In this document: in pieces, positions 1-5,683 of the stretch | Layout: every line of letters begins with the position of its first letter | Position numbering within the stretch: the stretch's first letter is position 1 | Assembly (NCBI GenBank): GCA_947626615.1 | Contig: CANQSW010000021.1 | Span: forward strand, 1 to 13,770 | Source of the DNA: an uncultured Peptococcaceae bacterium | Lineage (GTDB): Bacteria > Bacillota > Dehalobacteriia > UBA4068 > UBA4997 | Reading direction: 5' to 3' | DNA: 13,770 bases | Made by a program: the position numbers and the translations under genes | Notes under the pieces: model-generated | The model's database searches: none | What the model was told of the DNA's origin: nothing | The model's input: only the letters and a program-made list of their open reading frames with translations

Positions 1-91
1 GCATACCGCTGTATGACTGGAAGGATTTTGTGTTTATTTTTTCGTTTCGAGTGTCCAATTTTTGTTGACTAGTGCACGCCAAAGGCTTTTT

Positions 92-118
92 AGAACCACT
101 AGCCTAGCTAGTGGTTTT
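92..118 (+). terminator. Terminator-like hairpin near the left edge
   Basis: A 9-bp perfect stem (94-102 with 108-116) closes a 5-nt loop and runs into TTTT on the plus strand. It could end a plus-strand transcript entering from outside the window. No gene in positions 1-90 could be recognised to go with it. Confidence 0.5.
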
Positions 119-130
119 CTGTTTACAAGA

Positions 131-164
131 AAAACGGCCCCTTAAAGCAAAGGGGCCGTTTTTT
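131..164 (-). terminator. Intrinsic terminator downstream of the cold-shock gene (possibly bidirectional)
   Basis: A 13-bp perfect stem (131-143 with 150-162, GC core CGGCCCC) has a 6-nt loop. It is flanked by T-runs in both directions: TTTTTT on the plus strand, and AAAAA at 130-134 read as T on the minus strand. It lies 18 nt beyond the stop codon of the cold-shock gene and should terminate that gene. It may also back up the hairpin at 92-118 for plus-strand transcripts. Confidence 0.85.
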
Positions 165-181
165 GGTCTGCGCTTGAAATA

Positions 182-397
182 TTAGTCAACCTTTTTGACG
201 TTGGCAGCGCGCAGCTTGTTGGGGTTCTTGGGGTCTGCCTCGATATCGAAGGTCACCTTCTGCCCCTCGTCCAGCGTGCGATAGCCGTCGGCCTGGATAG
301 CCGAGAAGTGTACGAACACGTCGTCGCCGCCCTCGTCATTGGCGATAAAACCAAAACCTTTTTCCGCGTTGAACCATTTTACAGTACCATTAGCCAT
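182..397 (-). CDS. cspA: CspA-family cold-shock protein
   Basis: A 71-residue single cold-shock domain, the usual size for the family (about 65-72). Residues 5-18 hold the RNA-binding RNP1 motif (KGFGFI at 13-18), and RNP2 follows as VFVHFSAI at 27-34, with the aromatic residues W8, F15, F17, F28, H30 and F31 that stack on nucleic acid. Such proteins bind single-stranded RNA/DNA in the cytoplasm and act as RNA chaperones, in the cold or during growth. The start is the ATG at 395-397, with GGGAGG about 8 nt upstream; longer in-frame versions add sequence unlike the family. It is transcribed alone, from a consensus promoter at 517-545, giving a leader of about 110 nt. The family is certain. Which paralogue it is (cspA/B/C/D) cannot be told, and cold induction is not shown by sequence. 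Confidence 0.95.
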   Translation of the reverse strand: MANGTVKWFNAEKGFGFIANDEGGDDVFVHFSAIQADGYRTLDEGQKVTFDIEADPKNPNKLRAANVKKVD

Positions 398-516
398 TTG
401 GGGTACCTCCCATAAAAATTTTGTACCCAAGTATAAGACCCGACCGGCAAAAATAAACCCACCCGGCCTTGACCCGGCGCGGACGGGCGGCAAATCATCA
501 GCTTGAATACCTGCAA

Positions 517-545
517 AGTATAGCACGAAGCGGCCGGTTTGTCAA
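517..545 (-). promoter_or_regulatory. Sigma-70/A promoter of the cold-shock gene
   Basis: Read on the minus strand: a perfect -35 TTGACA (540-545), a 17-nt spacer and -10 TATACT (517-522). The predicted start site is near 510, leaving a 5' leader of about 113 nt before the csp start codon. A second TATACT at 430-435 lacks a good -35. Confidence 0.75.
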
Positions 546-615
546 TAAAGTTTGGGCAGATTTTGCCCGGTTTTTTCCCACAAATTCCCGCAAAAAGGGC
601 GCGAAGCCGCCAGGG

Positions 616-1494
616 CTATATCCGCTCCCACAGGAGCATATTGCCCTCGAAGCGCGCCGCCAGCCGGCCGGTATCATGCAGCCAGGCCAGATAAGAGCGG
701 ACGGTGCTGCCCACCAGAACGTACTGCTCAAAATCCAGATTGAGCGAATAAGCGTCGAACAGCCGCCGCAAAACGGCCTCAAAGCAGAGCGGCTCGCGGC
801 AGAGCTCCACTATCTTCACCGCGATCTCCCAAACCTTGTCGATATTATACTGCGCCAGGGCAGCAATATCCGCCGCGGCCGCCGCGTGGGCCGGAACGAA
901 CAGCCGCGCCTCCATAGTTTTCACCTTTTCCAGCGTCGCCAGATAAGCGGCCACGTCGTAGATAAAGCCGATCTGATATTTTTCCAGCGTTTCGCGGCTG
1001 GAGAGGCAATCCGCCAGATACACGACGTTATCCGGCGTGCGAAAGCCCACCATGTCGAAGAAATGCCCCGGCAGCTCGATGATCTGAAAGCCCGGCGGCA
1101 ATGCCTCCGGCGTCAGCGGCTCCGCCGCGCTTGGCTGCGCCAGCAGAAATTTATGCCTTAGCTCCTTACAGGGATAGCCGCCGTAAAGAAAGGAAGGCTC
1201 CAGTATCGGATAATTGGTGAAAGCGCACTCCAGCCCCGGCGCGAAGACCCGGCAACCCGTCTGCCCCTGCAGATAGCGATTGCCGCCGATGTGGTCGGCG
1301 TTGGAATGAGTGTTATATATCGCGGCGAGCCGCCAGCCGTTGGCGTCAAGTATTTGGCGGACTTTCCTCCCCGCGTCCTTGTCGTTGCCGCTGTCGATCA
1401 GGCACACGTCCTGCTCGCTCAAACGGACGAGGCCGATCTTGGCGGGGCTTTGGATATAATAGCTCACGTCGGTTATCTGGATAAGCTCATACAT
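616..1494 (-). CDS. MBL-fold metallo-hydrolase
   Basis: A 292-residue metallo-beta-lactamase-fold protein with probable hydrolase activity on an unknown substrate. The metal-site motif is THSNADHIGG at residues 62-71: H63, D67 and H68 are kept, but the second histidine of the usual HxHxDH is N65. The other expected ligands are H144 (GHFFDMVG), D162 (YLAD) and H203 (PAH). No signal peptide or membrane segment is seen, so it is probably cytoplasmic. The C-terminal 90 residues are mostly helical, as in family members with an added helical domain. The start is ATG with AAAAGGAGG 7 nt upstream. It lies just beyond the ferritin terminator, and no clear promoter of its own is visible, so it may depend on read-through from the ferritin gene. 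A small hairpin (598-611) followed by TTTTT lies just after the stop and may end it. The specific function is not predictable. Confidence 0.9.
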   Translation of the reverse strand: MYELIQITDVSYYIQSPAKIGLVRLSEQDVCLIDSGNDKDAGRKVRQILDANGWRLAAIYNTHSNADHIGGNRYLQGQTGCRVFAPGLECAFTNYPILEPSFLYGGYPCKELRHKFLLAQPSAAEPLTPEALPPGFQIIELPGHFFDMVGFRTPDNVVYLADCLSSRETLEKYQIGFIYDVAAYLATLEKVKTMEARLFVPAHAAAAADIAALAQYNIDKVWEIAVKIVELCREPLCFEAVLRRLFDAYSLNLDFEQYVLVGSTVRSYLAWLHDTGRLAARFEGNMLLWERI

Positions 1495-1521
1495 GGCGTT
1501 TCCTCCTTTTGTTCACAGCTG

Positions 1522-1555
1522 AAAACGAGGGCGGACGCCGCAGCGCCTGCCCTCG
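1522..1555 (-). terminator. Intrinsic terminator downstream of ferritin
   Basis: The arms CGAGGGC (1526-1532) and GCCCTCG (1549-1555) form a 7-bp perfect stem extended by partial pairing. On the minus strand it runs into TTTTC (1521-1525). It lies about 37 nt after the ferritin stop. The short T-run suggests it could be leaky, which would let the downstream MBL gene be expressed. Confidence 0.6.
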
Positions 1556-1591
1556 CTTCTGCCTTACGTGTTTTTGGCCGAGGCTTGCCGC

Positions 1592-2110
1592 TCACATAGC
1601 GGGGCCGGTGGCCGAAGGCGTATAAACTCTGGCCGCCAGCTCCTGATTCAGCGCGTAAAGCCCTTTGGCCTCGTTGCCGAACAGCTTCATCTTCTTGACC
1701 ATATCATCGGCCGTGGTCTCCTCCTCGCCCTGCTCCTTGATGAACCAGTCGAGGAACTGCATGGTCTTGTAATCCTTCTGCTCGAACGCCTCGTGGTAGA
1801 TAGCCGTGATCAGAGAGGTCACGTACTGCTCGTGGGCATAGCCGGCCTCCAGGGGCGCCAGATGATCGGCAAACACCTTGTCCGGCTTGGCAACGGCCTG
1901 AAATTCCACTCTCACACCGTTGTTAATCAGATAACGGCGGAGCATGAAAGCGTGGTCGCGCTCCTCCTGCGCCTGCACCTCATACCAATGCGCGAAGCCG
2001 TCCAGCCCTTCGTCCGCATAGTAATTGGCGAAATCCAGATAAAGATAGGCCGAATAAAGCTCCTTATTGATCTGGTCGTTCAGCATTGCAGCAATTTTTT
2101 GGTTAAGCAT
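1592..2110 (-). CDS. ftnA: Non-haem bacterial ferritin
   Basis: A 172-residue ferritin, which assembles as a cytoplasmic 24-mer shell, oxidises Fe(II) at a di-iron centre and stores ferric mineral. Visible ferroxidase residues fall at the E. coli FtnA positions: E17, E50 and H53 (EERDH), E94 (AHEQYV), Q127 and E130 (EQGEEE). There is no haem-ligand methionine pattern of bacterioferritin. The start is ATG at 2108-2110 with AAAGGCGGT about 8 nt upstream; an 18-residue in-frame extension is rejected because it overlaps the promoter. The gene has its own promoter (2136-2164) and is shielded from the riboswitch transcript by a strong terminator at 2182-2209. No Fur box could be confidently recognised. 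The family call is secure. Confidence 0.95.
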   Translation of the reverse strand: MLNQKIAAMLNDQINKELYSAYLYLDFANYYADEGLDGFAHWYEVQAQEERDHAFMLRRYLINNGVRVEFQAVAKPDKVFADHLAPLEAGYAHEQYVTSLITAIYHEAFEQKDYKTMQFLDWFIKEQGEEETTADDMVKKMKLFGNEAKGLYALNQELAARVYTPSATGPAM

Positions 2111-2135
2111 AAAAACACCGCCTTTCTTTCCGAAT

Positions 2136-2164
2136 ATTATACTACCTGCGGCGGCAGAAAACAA
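2136..2164 (-). promoter_or_regulatory. Promoter of the ferritin gene
   Basis: Minus strand: -35 TTGTTT (2159-2164), a 17-nt spacer and a perfect -10 TATAAT (2136-2141). The start site is expected near 2129, giving a leader of about 20 nt that contains the ribosome binding site. Confidence 0.75.
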
Positions 2165-2178
2165 GAGCCTTTGCGCGC

Positions 2179-2209
2179 AAAAAAGCCCCGGAGACCGCCC
2201 CGGGGCTTT
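2179..2209 (-). terminator. Intrinsic terminator ending the riboswitch read-through RNA
   Basis: A 10-bp perfect stem (2182-2191 with 2200-2209, core GCCCCGG) has an 8-nt loop. On the minus strand it is followed by TTTTTT (2179-2184). It stands upstream of the ferritin promoter, so it does not end the ferritin gene. It must end a transcript coming from the riboswitch side. A smaller hairpin (2214-2227, CCTGC stem) precedes it. Confidence 0.8.
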
Positions 2210-2345
2210 CTGCCCTGCCGCAGCAGGAGAAGGTTGGAAAAGAAAAGAAGTTGGGAAAAAAAGAAAATGAAAAGGTTGCCTGCTAACCGAATTTTGAAAG
2301 CAGAGGATAAGCGAAAGCCCCGCCCGGCTTTAGGCGGGTGGGGCC
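2182..2345 (-). ncRNA. Putative noncoding RNA segment with CU-rich tract, downstream of the B12 riboswitch
   Basis: Read on the minus strand this segment has no ATG or usable reading frame. It begins with a GC hairpin (2317-2344, alternative stem CCCGCC/GGCGGG) that is followed only by TTT. A long, nearly pure pyrimidine tract (2228-2278) comes next, containing stretches such as CCTTCTCC and TTTTTTTCCC, and it closes with a small hairpin and a strong terminator. Unstructured CU-rich stretches facing a terminator are typical of Gram-positive small RNAs that pair with Shine-Dalgarno regions. No separate promoter was found, so it would be made by read-through of the riboswitch terminator. This is an inference from layout; a decayed remnant of a lost gene is the main alternative. 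Confidence 0.4.
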
Positions 2346-2373
2346 AAAAAAACGGCTCACGCAGGTGAGCCGT
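2346..2373 (-). terminator. Riboswitch expression-platform terminator
   Basis: A 9-bp perfect stem (2352-2360 with 2365-2373, ACGGCTCAC/GTGAGCCGT) has a tetraloop. On the minus strand it is followed by seven T (2346-2352). Its apical bases CCTGCG (2360-2365, minus strand) are exactly complementary to CGCAGG (2437-2442), part of the 3' strand of the riboswitch closing helix. This gives a mutually exclusive antiterminator. Confidence 0.85.
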
Positions 2374-2429
2374 ATGTTATGCTGAAAGAAGCTCTCGCTT
2401 CCTGCCAGTGCCTCCCACCCTCAAGGCAA

Positions 2430-2600
2430 AAGCACGCCTGCGGCAAATATCCTGACTTATGACTCCAAGCCTTGCAGATGCCTTCTCAGGCCGAAGCCCA
2501 ATGGCGTTTATCTGCTCGTCGTCAAATACAGTAGAGTTTGGACTGCGCCGGATTCGCACCGGCTTCCTTTTTAAGCAATACTGCACCGCAAACTTTCAAT
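2430..2600 (-). promoter_or_regulatory. Cobalamin (adenosylcobalamin) riboswitch aptamer
   Basis: The minus strand shows the conserved core of the cobalamin riboswitch class. These are GGAAGCCGGTGCGAATCCGG (a GCCGG/CCGGC hairpin), then CTACTGT in place of the usual CCACTGT, a peripheral arm closed by GCAGAT/ATCTGC, and the hallmark AGTCAGGATATTTGCC. A closing helix pairs TTTGCGG (2586-2592) with CCGCAGG (2437-2443). The aptamer begins only about 10-20 nt after a consensus promoter and is followed by a terminator at 2346-2373. In this family B12 binding normally favours the terminator and switches expression off. Unusually, no cobalamin-synthesis or transport gene follows; the next gene, ferritin, has its own promoter behind another terminator. 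Confidence 0.9.
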
Positions 2601-2616
2601 ATTCAGTTATGCTTAA

Positions 2617-2645
2617 ATTATACCCGCACCAGGGCGGTTTGTCAA
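2617..2645 (-). promoter_or_regulatory. Consensus promoter of the riboswitch RNA
   Basis: Minus strand: perfect -35 TTGACA (2640-2645), 17-nt spacer and perfect -10 TATAAT (2617-2622). The start is predicted near 2610, just before the riboswitch. The -35 and spacer sit inside an inverted repeat (2623-2630 with 2649-2656), only 16 nt past the stop codon of the regulator gene that ends the fab operon. That inverted repeat may double as the operon's terminator. Confidence 0.85.
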
Positions 2646-2660
2646 GCCGGCGCGGGAAAT

Positions 2661-3167
2661 TTATTCCGCCCGGTGCATATCCAGCCGCAGCTCTTCCGAG
2701 AGCAGCTCGTCGTTCATCACGCGCAGCACCTCCACGATCAGCCGCAGGCGCTCCGGCTCAAAACGCTCGCAAAGGCGGCGCACCACGCCGGAAAGATAGC
2801 CGGAGGTCAGGTCGTAATACTGATAATATTTATCCGTCACCACCAGATGATACTCGCGTTTGTCGTCCGGCGACTGTTCCTTGCGGATAAAGCCCTTTTT
2901 GATCAGGCTGTTCACCTTATAGGCCGCGTTCGGCGCGGATATGCCGATCAGGCTGGAAAACTCGTTCACGGAGGGCGAATGCAGCGCGTGTATCAGCTCG
3001 ACGCAGAAAAGCTCCACGATAGAAAGAGAGTCTTTGCTATCCTGCATGATCGAAAATATCTCCCGGTAGAAATGGATCTTGAATTTGGCGTAGACCTCGG
3101 CGAAATTCTCGTCGATCTCCCGGCACAGCTCGCCCTCGTCCAGCGCGTTGATAATATCCTGCTGCAT
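2661..3167 (-). CDS. fabT: MarR-family transcriptional regulator, FabT-like
   Basis: A 168-residue MarR-family protein. A winged helix-turn-helix spans about residues 64-120, with the recognition helix near 75-92 (GISAPNAAYKVNSLIKKG) and the wing around DDKREYHLVVT at 101-111. Flanking helices would form the dimer interface. MarR proteins bind palindromic operators as dimers. In streptococci the member FabT represses fatty-acid genes with acyl-ACP as co-repressor. Here the gene is last in the fab operon, 40 nt after fabZ, so it is probably co-transcribed and autoregulated. The likely target is the AT-only inverted repeat at 9969-10018. The start ATG at 3165-3167 has GGGAGGTG about 6 nt upstream; a 41-residue upstream extension overlaps fabZ and is rejected. 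MarR membership is secure; the FabT role is inferred from context. Confidence 0.85.
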   Translation of the reverse strand: MQQDIINALDEGELCREIDENFAEVYAKFKIHFYREIFSIMQDSKDSLSIVELFCVELIHALHSPSVNEFSSLIGISAPNAAYKVNSLIKKGFIRKEQSPDDKREYHLVVTDKYYQYYDLTSGYLSGVVRRLCERFEPERLRLIVEVLRVMNDELLSEELRLDMHRAE

Positions 3168-3207
3168 AAGGCACCTCCCGCCTGCTGCTCCCAAACTTCT
3201 TGCCCGC

Positions 3208-3639
3208 TTATTTATCGCCGATAGCGAAGGAAAGCTCCGCTTCGGCCGCCGTTTTGCCGTCCACCCTGGCCACGGCCTTGCCGACGCCAAGCGGCCCGCG
3301 CCGCTCGATCAGCTCGCAATAAAGCTCCACGCGGTCGCCCGGCTCCACCTGCTTACGGAAGCGCGCCCGGCGTATGCCGCCGAAAAACACCAGCTTGCCC
3401 GCCGCCTCCGGCTCGGTCAATATCGCCACCGCGCCCACCTGCGCCAAAGCCTCCAGCAAGAGCACGCCCGGCATAACGTGATGCCCCGGAAAATGCCCCA
3501 TGAACTGCATCTCGTTGGCCGAAACGCATTTGACGCCGCGCGCCCAGCGGCCCGGCTCGCAATCCTCGATCCTGTCCACCAGCAAAAACGGATAGCGGTG
3601 CGGCAATATCTGTTCGATCTGATCGGAATTAAGCTGCAT
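3208..3639 (-). CDS. fabZ: 3-hydroxyacyl-[acyl-carrier-protein] dehydratase FabZ
   Basis: A 143-residue hotdog-fold enzyme that dehydrates 3-hydroxyacyl-ACP to trans-2-enoyl-ACP in FAS-II. The start shows the FabZ signature IEQILPHRYPFLLVDRI at residues 8-24. The active-site helix follows, with catalytic H49 (GHFPGHHVMPG) and E63 (LLLEALAQ). Length is normal for FabZ (140-150) and excludes FabA (about 170). The start ATG has GGAGGGGAG about 5 nt upstream, lying in the 15-nt gap to fabF, so translation is tightly linked. FabZ alone does not normally isomerise to the cis-3 product; in Enterococcus a FabZ homologue (FabN) does, which cannot be excluded from sequence. Confidence 0.97.
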   Translation of the reverse strand: MQLNSDQIEQILPHRYPFLLVDRIEDCEPGRWARGVKCVSANEMQFMGHFPGHHVMPGVLLLEALAQVGAVAILTEPEAAGKLVFFGGIRRARFRKQVEPGDRVELYCELIERRGPLGVGKAVARVDGKTAAEAELSFAIGDK

Positions 3640-3654
3640 TTTTCTCCCCTCCGT

Positions 3655-4899
3655 TTACGCCTGATATTTGCGGAACACCAGCACCGCGTTGTGGCCGCCG
3701 AAGCCCAGCGAATTGGAAAGCGCCACGTCCGCCCGCGCGGCCCGCGCCCGGTTCGGCACGACGTCCAGCTGGCAGGCGGGGTCCGCCTTGCGGTAATTCA
3801 GCGTCGGGGGCAGCATATCCCGCTCCACCGTGAGGGTGGTAAACACCGCCTCCACCGCGCCCGCCGCGCCCAAAAGGTGGCCCGTCATGGATTTGGTGGA
3901 GCTGACCGGCGGCGTGTTTTCTCCAAAAACGGCCCGAATGGCCGCCGCCTCGGCGCTGTCGTTCAGCTGGGTGCTGGTGCCGTGCGCGTTGATATAGGAG
4001 ACTTCGGCCGGAGCAACGCCGGCGTCGGCCAGAGCCTGCCGCATACAGGCCGCCGCGCCTGTGCCGTCCGGCGCGGGAGCCGTAACGTGATAAGCGTCGC
4101 AGTTTGCGCCGTAGCCCGCCAGCTCGGCATAGATATGCGCGCCGCGGGCCTTGGCGTGTTCCAGCTCCTCCAGCACCAGGATACCGGCCCCCTCGCCCAT
4201 CACAAAGCCGCTGCGCTCCGCGTCAAAAGGTATGGAAGCACGGTTGGGGTCGGCGCTCTCCGTCAGCGCCTTCATCGCCGTGAAGCCGCCGATGCCAAGC
4301 GGCGTGATACTGGCCTCCGCCCCACCGCAGAGCATGATGTCCGCATAGCCGTCGCGGATCTGGCGGAAGGCGTCGCCCACCGCCATAGCGCCCCCGGCGC
4401 AGGCCGTGACCGGGCAGGTACAGATACCGTGCAGGCCGTGAGCGATAGCGATCGGCCCGGCCGCCATGTTGCAGATGACCATCGGCACAAAATGCGGCGA
4501 AATGCGGTCGAAACCGCGCTCCTCGCCTCTGGTGTGCTCCGTCTCGATCGTGTCGATGCCGCCGATACCGCTGGAAACGCTGACCCCGGCGCGCCAGGTA
4601 TCCTCATGGGCGAGATCCAGCCCGCTGTCCCGCACGGCCTCGGCCGCCGCCGCCAGCGCCAGCTGCGTAAAGCGGTCAATATGTTTGGCCTCGCGCTTGC
4701 CCAGCACCGCCGCCGCGTCGAAGCCTTTCACCTCCGCCGCCAGCGTCACCTTGCGGCCCGTCGTGTCATATTGCGTGATCGGGGCGATACCGCAGACCCC
4801 GTCCAGCGCAGCCTGAAAGCTCGCCGGCGCATCAAGCCCCAGCGGCGTGACCGCGCCCAGCCCTGTTATCGCGACCCGTCTTTTTTTGTTCTCCGTCAT
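3655..4899 (-). CDS. fabF: Beta-ketoacyl-ACP synthase II FabF
   Basis: A 414-residue thiolase-fold condensing enzyme that elongates acyl-ACP with malonyl-ACP. The Cys-His-His triad is C167 (VTACAGG), H306 (NAHGTST) and H341 (KSMTGHLLGAAGA), with K336 nearby. The gate motif SLGFGGHN places F400 as in E. coli FabF. Residues after the nucleophile read GGAMAVGDA, where relatives usually have T/S-G-T/V-H/N. Start ATG has GGGAGAA about 8 nt upstream, 28 nt after fabG and 15 nt before fabZ. It is the only elongating ketosynthase in the window, so it probably handles all chain lengths, including unsaturated ones. Confidence 0.97.
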   Translation of the reverse strand: MTENKKRRVAITGLGAVTPLGLDAPASFQAALDGVCGIAPITQYDTTGRKVTLAAEVKGFDAAAVLGKREAKHIDRFTQLALAAAAEAVRDSGLDLAHEDTWRAGVSVSSGIGGIDTIETEHTRGEERGFDRISPHFVPMVICNMAAGPIAIAHGLHGICTCPVTACAGGAMAVGDAFRQIRDGYADIMLCGGAEASITPLGIGGFTAMKALTESADPNRASIPFDAERSGFVMGEGAGILVLEELEHAKARGAHIYAELAGYGANCDAYHVTAPAPDGTGAAACMRQALADAGVAPAEVSYINAHGTSTQLNDSAEAAAIRAVFGENTPPVSSTKSMTGHLLGAAGAVEAVFTTLTVERDMLPPTLNYRKADPACQLDVVPNRARAARADVALSNSLGFGGHNAVLVFRKYQA

Positions 4900-4927
4900 A
4901 ATATTCTCCCGTTAAATTCAGGTTTTC

Positions 4928-5683
4928 TCACATCGCCATGCCGCCGTCCACGGCCAGCACCTGCCCGGTGATATAAGCCGCCGCGTCGGAAGCCAGAAAA
5001 TGCGCCGCCGCCGCCACGTCCTCCGGCCGGCCCATGCGGCCCGCGGGGATAGTCGCCAGCATTTTGGCTTTGGCGGCCTCCGGCAGCACGTCCGTCATCG
5101 CCGTCTGGATAAAGCCGGGGGCCAGCGCGTTCACCGTGACGCCGCGGCCGGCCAGCTCCCGCGCCAGCGATTTCGTCATGCCGATAAGCCCGGCTTTGCT
5201 GGCCGCGTAATTCACCTGCCCGGCGTTGCCGCGCAGCGCCACCACGCTGCTCAGGCTGATGATCCGGCCCGAACGCTGCTTCAGCATCAGCTTGGCCGCC
5301 TGCCGCATACAAAGGAACGCGCCGCGCAGGTTCACCGCCAGCACCCGGTCATAATCCTCGTCGGCCAGGCGCAGCAACAGGCCGTCCCGCGTGATGCCCG
5401 CGTTGTTCACCAGAATATCCACCCGGCCGAGCTCCGCCAGCGTCTGCTCGAACATGGCCGCCACCTGCTCCGCCGCGCTCACGTCAGCCTCGACGATGCA
5501 GGCTTTTACGCCGAATTTGGCGCACTCCACCGCCGTCTCCGCCGCTTCGTCCGCCGGGCCCACGTAGTTTATCGCCACGTTTGCGCCCGCCGCCGCAAAT
5601 TCCAGCGCGATGGCCCGGCCGATACCGCGCCCGCCGCCGGTGATAAGAGCGCATTTGCCGGAAAGATCGCCGTATCCGCTCAT
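4928..5683 (-). CDS. fabG: 3-oxoacyl-[acyl-carrier-protein] reductase FabG
   Basis: A 251-residue short-chain dehydrogenase that uses NADPH to reduce 3-ketoacyl-ACP. Visible are the nucleotide-binding TGGGRGIG (15-22), NNAG (93-96), and the catalytic S146, Y159 and K163 (YAASK), ending in the classic GQVLAVDGGMAM. The start ATG (5681-5683) overlaps the fabD stop as ATGA and is preceded by GGAGGAGG. An in-frame extension of 24 residues lies inside fabD and does not fit the family. The ATGA overlap implies translational coupling with fabD. Confidence 0.97.
   Translation of the reverse strand: MSGYGDLSGKCALITGGGRGIGRAIALEFAAAGANVAINYVGPADEAAETAVECAKFGVKACIVEADVSAAEQVAAMFEQTLAELGRVDILVNNAGITRDGLLLRLADEDYDRVLAVNLRGAFLCMRQAAKLMLKQRSGRIISLSSVVALRGNAGQVNYAASKAGLIGMTKSLARELAGRGVTVNALAPGFIQTAMTDVLPEAAKAKMLATIPAGRMGRPEDVAAAAHFLASDAAAYITGQVLAVDGGMAM

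Noticed and set aside
3..68. Possible 3' end of a protein gene entering from the left
   Set aside because: Two frames are open for about 20 codons, which is too short to tell from chance, and the translation matches nothing I recognise.
2377..2586. Minus-strand 69-codon open frame within the riboswitch
   Set aside because: It lies entirely inside the folded aptamer and expression platform, with conserved RNA motifs explaining the sequence.
2536..2590. tRNA-like segment (GATTCGCACC context) on the plus strand
   Set aside because: No acceptor or anticodon arms can be drawn; on the opposite strand it is the conserved cobalamin riboswitch core.
1592..2610. Ferritin as the direct target gene of the B12 riboswitch
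   Set aside because: Two strong terminators, about 200 nt of noncoding sequence and an independent TATAAT promoter lie between them; read-through control cannot be fully excluded but is not the simplest reading.
3148..4971. Long plus-strand open frame (607 codons) opposite fabF and fabZ
   Set aside because: It is antisense to well-defined FAS genes, has arginine/histidine-rich low-complexity translation and no recognisable domain. Long shadow frames are expected in GC-rich genes.
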